Below, piece by piece: positions 7,892-14,602 of a stretch of 28,123 nucleotides of DNA (positions are counted from its first letter, which is position 1; the number at the start of each line of letters is the position of its first letter). Under the pieces are notes generated by a model. The model was given only the letters and a program-made list of their open reading frames with translations. It searched no databases and was not told the DNA's origin. The stretch spans positions 1 to 28,123 of the forward strand of contig CAKPJO010000005.1 in NCBI GenBank assembly GCA_934162685.1, in the 5' to 3' direction. A program made the position numbers and the translations under genes. This DNA is from an uncultured Bacilli bacterium (GTDB lineage Bacteria; Bacillota_I; Bacilli_A; RFN20; CAG-826).

Positions 7892-10800
7892 TTATTCTTC
7901 ATCATTGATAGCATCAACAATGTCCATTGAATCTTCTTCATCAAAAGCATATTGATCAGTTAAATCTTTAACTGCTTGAGGAATACGATGTTCCTCTGCT
8001 TCTGCTTGTTTAGAAATTTCTGATGTATCAATTTCTGCACCATTTTGGTCATATAAACGGAAATCTAATGCTAAAGCTTGAAGTTCTTTTGTTAATAACT
8101 TGAATGCTTCTGGCATACCTGGTTTTGGTAATGGTTTTTGTTTAATAATAGCATCATAAGCTTTGCGACGTCCGACACGATCATCAGATTTGATTGTCAT
8201 CATTTCTTGTAATGTATGAGCGGCACCATAAGCTTCAAGAGCCCAAACTTCCATTTCACCAAATCTTTGTCCACCTTTTTGTGCTTTACCACCTAAAGGT
8301 TGTTGAGTAATAATTGAGTAAGTACCAGTTGCACGAGCATGTAATTTATCATCGACCATGTGGACTAACTTAATCATATACATGATACCAACAGAGATAC
8401 GTTCATCAAAACGATCACCTGTACGTCCATCATAAAGAATGGTCTTACCATCTGGACTTAATCCAGCTTTATTCATTAAATCAAATATTTCTTCATTAGA
8501 TATACCATCGAAAACTGGAGTAGCAATTTTCATGCCTAATTTCTTAGCAGCCATACCTAAGTGAATTTCAAGAATTTGACCAATATTCATACGAGAAGGA
8601 ACGCCGAGTGGATTTAACATAATATCAACTGGTGTACCATCAGGTAAGAATGGCATATCTTCTACAGGTAAAATACGGGAAATAACACCTTTGTTACCGT
8701 GACGTCCAGACATCTTATCACCTTCAGAGATTTTTCTCTTTTGGACGATATAAACACGGACCATCTCGTCGACTTTTGGTGGAAGTTCATCACCATTTTT
8801 ACGTGAGAATACTTTAACATCAAGAACAACACCAGCACCGCCATGTGGAACACGTAATGAAGTATCTTTACCATCTTTAGTCTTATCAGCAAAGATTGCC
8901 ATTAATAATTTTTCTTCTGCAGTAGGTTCTGTTTGTCCTTTAGGAGTAATCTTACCAACAAGAATATCTCCTTCTTTTACTTCAGCGCCTGGAATAATAA
9001 TTCCGCGCTCATCAAGATAAGTCTTAGCGTCTTCACTAATGTTTGGAACATCACGAGTATATTCTTCATGACCAAGTTGAGTATTACGGCATTCACAATC
9101 ATATGTTTCGATGTGAATTGTTGTATATACATCATCTTTAACTAATCTCTCAGACATAATAACAGCATCTTCGTAGTTATAACCATTCCAAGTCATAAAT
9201 GCGATAGTGACGTTTTGTCCTAAGGCTAAGTCTCCATTTTCCATTGCTGGACCATCAGCAAGAATTTGTCCGACTTCTACTTGATCTCCAACTTTAACAA
9301 TTGGGCGTTGATTTATACAAGTTCCTTGGTTGGAACGCATAAATTTTTGTAAACGATATGTACGATCTACGCCATTATTTGTAGTAATAATTTTTGTAGA
9401 ATCAACATACTTGACTAATCCAACTTCCTTTGCCACTACTGCGATACCAGAGTCTTTAGCAATAAAGTGTTCCATACCTGTTCCAATATAAGGAGCATGT
9501 GGATTTAATAAAGGTAATGCTTGACGTTGCATGTTAGCACCCATCAAAGCACGAGTGGTATCATCGTTTTCAAGGAATGGAATACATGATGCAGCAATAG
9601 AAACAATTTGTTTTGGTGATACATCAATGTAGTCAATTTTTTCTTTTGGTGCTAAAACTGTTTCACCATTTTCACGAGCAATAACTAAATCATTTTTGAT
9701 ACAATGGTTTTCGTCTAATGGAGTGTTAGCTTCAGCAATAAGATACATTTTTTCTTGATCTGCTGTTAAATAGTCAGCGGTTTCAAGTACACGGCATGTA
9801 CCTTTTTCGACTCGACGATAAGGAGTCTCAATAAATCCGTATTTATTAATCTTTGCATAACATGCAAGATTGTTAATAAGACCAATGTTTTGTCCTTCAG
9901 GTGTTTCAATTGGACAAATACGTCCATAGTGTGAATAGTGAACATCACGCACAGCGAATGAAGCACGTTCACGAGAAATACCGCCAGGTCCTAAAGCAGA
10001 AATACGACGTTTGTTTGTAAGTTCTGCAAGAGGGTTTGTTTGGTCCATAAATTGCGATAATTGTGAACTAGCGAAGAATTCTTTAATTGCGCTAGCGACA
10101 GGTCTAATATTAATAAGTTGTTGAGGAGTAACTTCGGATAAGTCAGAAATAGACATTTTGTCTTTAACAGCTTTTCCCATTTTTGTTAAACCAGTACGGA
10201 ATTGATTTTGAATCAATTCACCAACACAACGAATACGACGATTGCCTAAGTGGTCAATATCATCAGTATCTCCAAATCCTTCAATGATATTCATGAAGTA
10301 AGAGAATGTTGCAATAATATCAGAAATAGTAACACAATTTAATGATTGGTCTAAATCTGTACCAATAATGTTGGTTGTTCTAGTTTGCTCATCATCAACG
10401 TAAACTTTAACAATATTAACTTTGCCATGAGAATCAAGATTTGTGTTGATTGGTAAAATTACTTCATGAGCTCCTTTTTCAAAGAAACCTTCATTTTGTA
10501 ATTCATCAACCATAGCTTTAGTTAATTTTGTACCTTTTTCATAAACTATTTCGCCATCCGCAGAAACTAAATCTTCTGCTAATATACGTCCAGGTAGACG
10601 GTTATAAACTCCTAATTTAGAAGAATATTTATAACGTCCAGCACATCCTAAATCATAACGTTTTGGATCAAAAAGTCTTTGAGTTAAGAATGTTATAGCA
10701 CCAGATTCGTTATATGGTTCACCTGGTTTTAATCTTATAAATATTTCTCTTAAAGCTCTAGTAGATGATTTTGTATCTTCATCTTTCTTAAGAGTATTTA

Positions 10801-11464
10801 AAAGCATTTGATTGTCACCAAATAAATCAGTAATAATTTTTGTATCATCTAAGCTTTGAATATTAAGAATTGCCTTTAATAAAATTGTTGCAGGCATTTT
10901 TCTTTGTCTTTCAATACGAATTGATAATAAGTCTTTAGAATCAGATTCGAATTGTAACCATGTACCACGAGTTGGTAACAAGTCGCCACCATAAATATAT
11001 TTGCCTGATTTTGTATCTAGTTCTTTTCTTAAATAAGCACCTGGAGAACGAACGATTTGTGATACAATAGCACGTTCAGCACCATTGATAATAAATGTTC
11101 CACTATCAGTCATTAATGGGAAATCACCCATAAAGACTTCTTTTTCTTTAATTTCGCCAGTGTTTTTGAAGCATAATCTTAAAGTGACTTTTAAAGGTGC
11201 ACAGTAAGTTAAATCACGGCATTTGCATTCTAACCAATCATATTTAGGTTCAAGAAATCTATAACTTACATATTCAATAAATACATCATCAGCGTAGTTT
11301 GAAATTGGGAATACATCTTTAAATGCTTCTTCAATACCTGTTTTTAAAAACCATGCATATGATTCAGTTTGGATTTCTACTAAATATGGTAATGGTAATG
11401 TCCCAGAAATTTTTGAAAAATCAATACGATCGTTTGTAAGATGTTTATAATTTTTATAGTTCAT
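7892..11464 (-). CDS. rpoB: DNA-directed RNA polymerase subunit beta
   Basis: Second large subunit of RNA polymerase, 1190 residues, full length for Firmicutes (about 1193). The active-site-facing motif DKMSGRHGNKG lies at residues 916-926. The rifampicin pocket reads SQLSQFMDQ, then NPLAELTNKRRISALGPGG. Asp474 equals E. coli Asp516 and the serine equal to Ser531 is kept, but residue 484 (codon at 10013-10015) is Asn where E. coli has His526. From memory, Mollicutes carry Asn at this position and are naturally rifampicin resistant. The gene follows an RsmC-like methyltransferase by 36 nt with RBS GAGAGGGG and has no recognisable promoter of its own in that gap, so it is likely read from upstream through the leaky terminator at 12128-12149. 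Confidence 0.99.
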   Translation of the reverse strand: MNYKNYKHLTNDRIDFSKISGTLPLPYLVEIQTESYAWFLKTGIEEAFKDVFPISNYADDVFIEYVSYRFLEPKYDWLECKCRDLTYCAPLKVTLRLCFKNTGEIKEKEVFMGDFPLMTDSGTFIINGAERAIVSQIVRSPGAYLRKELDTKSGKYIYGGDLLPTRGTWLQFESDSKDLLSIRIERQRKMPATILLKAILNIQSLDDTKIITDLFGDNQMLLNTLKKDEDTKSSTRALREIFIRLKPGEPYNESGAITFLTQRLFDPKRYDLGCAGRYKYSSKLGVYNRLPGRILAEDLVSADGEIVYEKGTKLTKAMVDELQNEGFFEKGAHEVILPINTNLDSHGKVNIVKVYVDDEQTRTTNIIGTDLDQSLNCVTISDIIATFSYFMNIIEGFGDTDDIDHLGNRRIRCVGELIQNQFRTGLTKMGKAVKDKMSISDLSEVTPQQLINIRPVASAIKEFFASSQLSQFMDQTNPLAELTNKRRISALGPGGISRERASFAVRDVHYSHYGRICPIETPEGQNIGLINNLACYAKINKYGFIETPYRRVEKGTCRVLETADYLTADQEKMYLIAEANTPLDENHCIKNDLVIARENGETVLAPKEKIDYIDVSPKQIVSIAASCIPFLENDDTTRALMGANMQRQALPLLNPHAPYIGTGMEHFIAKDSGIAVVAKEVGLVKYVDSTKIITTNNGVDRTYRLQKFMRSNQGTCINQRPIVKVGDQVEVGQILADGPAMENGDLALGQNVTIAFMTWNGYNYEDAVIMSERLVKDDVYTTIHIETYDCECRNTQLGHEEYTRDVPNISEDAKTYLDERGIIIPGAEVKEGDILVGKITPKGQTEPTAEEKLLMAIFADKTKDGKDTSLRVPHGGAGVVLDVKVFSRKNGDELPPKVDEMVRVYIVQKRKISEGDKMSGRHGNKGVISRILPVEDMPFLPDGTPVDIMLNPLGVPSRMNIGQILEIHLGMAAKKLGMKIATPVFDGISNEEIFDLMNKAGLSPDGKTILYDGRTGDRFDERISVGIMYMIKLVHMVDDKLHARATGTYSIITQQPLGGKAQKGGQRFGEMEVWALEAYGAAHTLQEMMTIKSDDRVGRRKAYDAIIKQKPLPKPGMPEAFKLLTKELQALALDFRLYDQNGAEIDTSEISKQAEAEEHRIPQAVKDLTDQYAFDEEDSMDIVDAINDEE

Positions 11465-11500
11465 ATAATGGCCCCTCTCTAAAAATTATTAGTTCATTGT

Positions 11501-12103
11501 TTAATTATTTGCTTTTGTCGCTTGATAAATGTAATAGCCTTTATCTCTTTTAAGTAAAGTACAATTACCAAATATCGACGTTATATAATCACGAGCGCTA
11601 AATGCACCATGACTTTTTCTAATGACGATAAACAATGAACCGCCATCAATCAAATAGTCATATGCTCCTTTAAACATGGCGTAAATTACTTTTTTTCCAG
11701 CCCGTATCGGAGGATTAATAACTATTGAATCAAATAATCCTTCAACATTTTGATATATGTCACTTTGAAGGCATGTGACATTTACTAATTTTAATTTTTT
11801 TATGTTGTCTTTGGTAAGCGCTAGTGCCCGTTCATTTACATCAACCAAAACAAATTTTGATTCTAGCATAAATGATGCGAGGGTCAATCCTAGGGCACCA
11901 TAGCCACATCCGACGTCAAGAATACGACCTTGTAAATGAAGAGGGATTAATACTTTTAAAAAAGCATAAGTTCCCTCATCAATGTTATTCTTTGAAAAGA
12001 CTCCAAGGTCTGTTTTTAGGGTAAAATGTCGCTCATAAATATCAAAATTGATGAATTTTGGAGATGATTTTAAAGTAGTATCATTTTCAAAATATTGTGA
12101 CAT
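11501..12103 (-). CDS. RsmC-like class I SAM-dependent methyltransferase (YbxB family)
   Basis: A 200-residue Rossmann-fold methyltransferase. Motif I, ILDVGCGYGALGL (61-73), binds S-adenosylmethionine; VDVNERA (88-94) carries the acidic residue of motif II; the catalytic NPPI (130-133) is the form used by enzymes that methylate the exocyclic amine of guanine. The family contains RsmC (m2G of 16S rRNA), but the protein is single-domain like B. subtilis YbxB, which sits in the same slot between rplL and rpoB. Function in rRNA modification is inferred from family and context. RBS AAGGGGGTG precedes the ATG. It is the first gene after the terminator-like hairpin behind rplL, so it shares the controlled read-through that feeds rpoBC. 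Confidence 0.9.
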   Translation of the reverse strand: MSQYFENDTTLKSSPKFINFDIYERHFTLKTDLGVFSKNNIDEGTYAFLKVLIPLHLQGRILDVGCGYGALGLTLASFMLESKFVLVDVNERALALTKDNIKKLKLVNVTCLQSDIYQNVEGLFDSIVINPPIRAGKKVIYAMFKGAYDYLIDGGSLFIVIRKSHGAFSARDYITSIFGNCTLLKRDKGYYIYQATKANN

Positions 12104-12127
12104 TTTTGCACCCCCTTAAAAAGCGAT

Positions 12128-12149
12128 AAAAACCCGCAAAAGCAGGTTT
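12128..12149 (-). terminator. Leaky terminator (attenuator) between rplL and the methyltransferase-rpoBC genes
   Basis: An 8-bp stem AAACCTGC/GCGGGTTT (one G-T pair) with loop TTTT ends in only five T, three of which pair in the stem, followed by ATC. There is no recognisable promoter between it and the next start, so it probably passes part of the transcripts. In E. coli an rplL-rpoB attenuator keeps RNA polymerase below ribosomal protein output; this hairpin is in the equivalent place. Confidence 0.7.
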
Positions 12150-12181
12150 AAATCTTTTCATAAAAATTAGGTAGTTTTAGA

Positions 12182-12556
12182 CTACTTAACTTCTACTTCA
12201 GCACCAGCAGCTTCAAGAGCTTTCTTGTGTTCTTCTGCTTCAACTGGTGAAATGTGTTCTTTAACTGCGACAGGAGCACCATCGACTAATTTCTTAGCAT
12301 CCATTAAGCCTAAGCCTGTAATAGCTTGAACAGCCTTAATAACTTGAACTTTAGAAGCACCAACGCCTTTAAGCCATAATGAAACTTCTGTTGGTCCTTT
12401 CTTTTCTTCTTCTTCAGCTGGTGCAGCAACTCCTGCAACTGGTGCAGCAGCAGTAACACCAAATTCTTCTTCTACAGCCTTTACTAAATCATTTAATTCT
12501 ACTACTGTCATTTCTTTAATAGCAGCAATAATTTCTTCGTTTGTTAACTTTGCCAT
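12182..12556 (-). CDS. rplL: 50S ribosomal protein L7/L12
   Basis: The stalk protein that recruits translation factors to the ribosome, present in several copies bound to L10. The 124 residues show the N-terminal dimerisation helix (1-32), an Ala/Pro/Glu-rich flexible hinge (about 33-55) and the globular C-terminal domain with ASKVQVIKAVQAITGLGL (67-84), the factor-binding surface. The end AEVEVK is typical. It follows rplJ by 20 nt with a strong RBS (AGGAGG). It ends with TAG, as do only three other genes here. Confidence 0.98.
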   Translation of the reverse strand: MAKLTNEEIIAAIKEMTVVELNDLVKAVEEEFGVTAAAPVAGVAAPAEEEEKKGPTEVSLWLKGVGASKVQVIKAVQAITGLGLMDAKKLVDGAPVAVKEHISPVEAEEHKKALEAAGAEVEVK

Positions 12557-12576
12557 TGTTTTTTCCTCCTAATAAA

Positions 12577-13062
12577 TTAATTTTTTTCAGCAACTGCCTT
12601 AACAGCACAGGCGAAATTGCGGATTGGTGCTTGTAAGCACGATAAGAACATTGAAATCAAACCTTCACGTCCTGGTAATGATGCGATGACTTTAATTTGG
12701 TCAGCATTCATCATCTTGCCTTCTACAAGGCCACCTTTGATGACAAGGTTTTCATGTTTCTTAGCAAATTTTGCAATTACTTTAGGTCCGTTGATTGTAT
12801 CTTTAGAGAATACAATTGCATTTGGTCCTTCAAGAATTTCTCTTAGTTCGCTATGTCCTAATTCATCACATGCACGTTCAACAAGAGAGTTCTTATAAAC
12901 ATGTAATGTAGAATCAGTTGCTCTTAAAGCGTGACGAACTTCAGTAATTTCATCAACTGTAAGGCCACGGTATTCAAACACTACAACAGAGTTTGCGCCT
13001 TTAATGCCTTCAGTAATTTCAGAAACTATTTCTTGTTTTGCTTTTAAAATTGCTTGATTCAT
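12577..13062 (-). CDS. rplJ: 50S ribosomal protein L10
   Basis: L10 anchors the L7/L12 dimers to the stalk base of the 50S subunit; the L10-L12 complex is also the repressor of this operon. The protein has 161 residues; VVFEYRGLTVDEITEVRHAL (27-46) is the conserved N-terminal rRNA-binding part and the C-terminal helix that carries L12 follows LPGREGLISM. The gene has RBS GGAGG and is preceded by a 172-nt untranslated stretch containing the L10 leader at 13104-13221. Confidence 0.98.
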   Translation of the reverse strand: MNQAILKAKQEIVSEITEGIKGANSVVVFEYRGLTVDEITEVRHALRATDSTLHVYKNSLVERACDELGHSELREILEGPNAIVFSKDTINGPKVIAKFAKKHENLVIKGGLVEGKMMNADQIKVIASLPGREGLISMFLSCLQAPIRNFACAVKAVAEKN

Positions 13063-13103
13063 AGTTCTAACCTCCTAACCTTTCTTCAATTTTTTTATGA
13101 GGT

Positions 13104-13221
13104 TTCAATATACATTGAAGTTACTCGCGAAAAAGCGAGAGAATAAGTTTTTTATTAAATTATCCTACACCTCGGTAACATTTTTAAACTATAGCGTCGT
13201 TACTGTCTTGGGTATATTGAA
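13104..13221 (-). promoter_or_regulatory. L10 (rplJL) ribosomal-protein leader RNA
   Basis: A perfect 10-bp outer stem (TTCAATATAC at 13212-13221 with GTATATTGAA at 13104-13113, minus-strand sense) encloses the motifs CCCAAGACAGTA and ACCGAGGT, which match the Firmicute L10 leader, and a distal hairpin CTCGC/GCGAG near 13124-13139. In this family excess L10-L12 complex binds the leader and represses rplJ-rplL. I see no separate promoter between the rplA stop and the leader, so it probably acts on read-through from rplKA or from a promoter inside rplA. Confidence 0.88.
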
Positions 13222-13234
13222 TTCCTAACTTTAA

Positions 13235-13921
13235 TTAAATACGACCGTTAAATGTAATTTTGATAGCTGGTCCCATGGTCGTATGGATAACAGCGTTTTT
13301 AACATATGCGCCTTTTACAGATGCAGGTTTAACTTTAACGATTTGATCACAAATTGTATTTAAGTTATCAATAATTTTGTCTGTATCAAATGAACAACGT
13401 GCAACACTTACGTGGATGTTTCCATCTTTATCAACACGGTATTCAACTTTACCTGCTTTGATTTCTTGGATAGCTTTTGCAATGTCCATTGCAACAGTAC
13501 CAGTTTTTGGGTTAGGCATTAAACCCTTAGGTCCTAAAATACGTCCCATTTTACCAAGTTCACCCATCATATCAGGTGTGGCAACGATGACATCAAAATC
13601 GAACCAGTTTTCATTTTTGATTTTTTCTAACATTTCTTTACCACCAGCGAAATCAGCGCCAGCAGCAGTAGCTTCATCAACCTTGTGTGTAATAGCTAAA
13701 ACTTTCTTTGTTTTACCATTTCCGTGAGGAAGAATAACTGTTCCTCTGATTTGTTGATCTGCTTGTTTTGGATCAACGTTTAAATGGAAAGATACATCGA
13801 TTGTAGAATCAAACTTTGTAGTTGATGTAGTTTTGACGAGTTCAGCAGCTTCAGCAATTGTGTATAACTTTGTAGCGTCGATTGCTTTTTCAGCAGCTAA
13901 ATACTTTTTACCTTTCTTCAT
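13235..13921 (-). CDS. rplA: 50S ribosomal protein L1
   Basis: L1 forms the mobile L1 stalk that guides deacylated tRNA out of the E site and, in many bacteria, represses its own operon by binding the rplK leader. The 228 residues carry the family signature around GRILGPKGLMPNPKTGTV (126-143). The gene follows rplK with a 50-nt gap and RBS AAGGAGG. It is slightly shorter than the E. coli protein (234). A candidate L1 operator lies in the rplK leader at 14422-14454. Confidence 0.98.
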   Translation of the reverse strand: MKKGKKYLAAEKAIDATKLYTIAEAAELVKTTSTTKFDSTIDVSFHLNVDPKQADQQIRGTVILPHGNGKTKKVLAITHKVDEATAAGADFAGGKEMLEKIKNENWFDFDVIVATPDMMGELGKMGRILGPKGLMPNPKTGTVAMDIAKAIQEIKAGKVEYRVDKDGNIHVSVARCSFDTDKIIDNLNTICDQIVKVKPASVKGAYVKNAVIHTTMGPAIKITFNGRI

Positions 13922-13971
13922 ATTTTTTCCTCCTTAGTGGTAATAACGGGTATTGTCCCTTCCACCTACAT

Positions 13972-14385
13972 TTATTCGTCAATTTCAATGCCCATGTTAC
14001 GAGCTTGTCCAGCAACTACTTTCATTGCTGCTTCAACATCGTTACAGTTAAGATCTGGCATTTTGTATTCAGCAATCTTTCTTAATTCTTCTTTGCTAAC
14101 TTTACCAACTTTTGTTGTCTTAGCGTTTGCTGAACCTTTCTTAATTCCAGCAGCTTTTAATAATAAACCTGCTACTGGTGAAGTTTTGATTACGAAGTCA
14201 AACGATTTGTCTTCGTAGGCTGTAATAATAACTGGAACTACTTCACCTTTACGGTCAGCTGTTTTTGCGTTAAAGTCTGTACAGAATTTAGGCATAACAA
14301 TACCAGCAGTTGCAAGTTTTGGTCCTGGTTTAGCTTCTCCACCAGGTAATTCCAATTTTACTACCTTAGCGATCTTTTTACTCAC
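13972..14385 (-). CDS. rplK: 50S ribosomal protein L11, shortened N-terminal loop
   Basis: L11 binds the GTPase-associated centre of 23S rRNA with L10 and contacts elongation factors; its N-terminal proline-rich loop with the rRNA makes the thiostrepton site. The 137-residue protein starts at GTG (14383-14385) behind AAGGAGG. The loop reads LPGGEAKPGPKLATAGIVM (13-31), whereas most bacteria have a form about five residues longer containing PPVGPALGQAG. The missing part is the PVGPA-type stretch. From memory the same shortened form (KPGPALASVG) occurs in Mycoplasma, so this looks like a lineage trait and not an error; the reading frame is clean. The rest, including TAYEDKSFDFVIKTSPVAG, is normal. 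Confidence 0.97.
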   Translation of the reverse strand: MSKKIAKVVKLELPGGEAKPGPKLATAGIVMPKFCTDFNAKTADRKGEVVPVIITAYEDKSFDFVIKTSPVAGLLLKAAGIKKGSANAKTTKVGKVSKEELRKIAEYKMPDLNCNDVEAAMKVVAGQARNMGIEIDE

Positions 14386-14421
14386 GTGACTTACCTCCTT
14401 ATAGATTTTTTTGTCCGTGCC

Positions 14422-14454
14422 GTGGTCATTGGATTAATCGCTTAATCCTTCCAC
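14422..14454 (-). promoter_or_regulatory. Candidate L1 operator in the rplK leader
   Basis: In the transcript GUGG (14451-14454) pairs with CCAC (14422-14425). Inside lies a perfect 7-bp hairpin GGAUUAA-GCGA-UUAAUCC (14431-14448) capped by a GNRA tetraloop. The two helices are joined by an asymmetric internal loop (AA opposite AAUGA). This two-helix layout with GUGGAAG on one side and AUGACCAC on the other resembles the L1 binding site of 23S rRNA and of L11-L1 mRNAs. Repression by L1 is inferred. Confidence 0.65.
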
Positions 14455-14455
14455 T

Positions 14456-14493
14456 AAGCATAGCTTAGAACTAATTAAACTAGCCCTATGCTT
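14456..14493 (-). promoter_or_regulatory. 5' hairpin of the rplK transcript
   Basis: AAGCAUAG (14486-14493) pairs with CUAUGCUU (14456-14463), an 8-bp stem starting almost at the predicted transcription start and ending two bases before the candidate L1 operator. It may protect the 5' end or help fold the operator. Confidence 0.5.
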
Positions 14494-14497
14494 GTTT

Positions 14498-14526
14498 ATT
14501 ATATCTAATCGCATTTTGCAATGCAA
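14498..14526 (-). promoter_or_regulatory. Promoter of the rplK-rplA unit
   Basis: Minus-strand -35 TTGCAT (14521-14526) and consensus -10 TATAAT (14498-14503) with a 17-bp spacer. It lies just downstream of the lipoprotein terminator, so rplKA is transcribed independently of nusG, unlike a nusG-rplK read-through arrangement. Confidence 0.8.
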
Positions 14527-14558
14527 GATTTTTTTTAATAACTTGTTTTAAAAAGCAC

Positions 14559-14593
14559 AAAAAAAAGCCACATTTTTCAGCAGTTAATGTGGC
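14559..14593 (-). terminator. Rho-independent terminator after the OB-module lipoprotein gene
   Basis: Perfect 8-bp stem GCCACATT/AATGTGGC with an 11-nt loop, followed by eight T on the minus strand, 9 nt after the stop codon. Confidence 0.92.
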
Positions 14594-14602
14594 CTATTTT
14601 TA

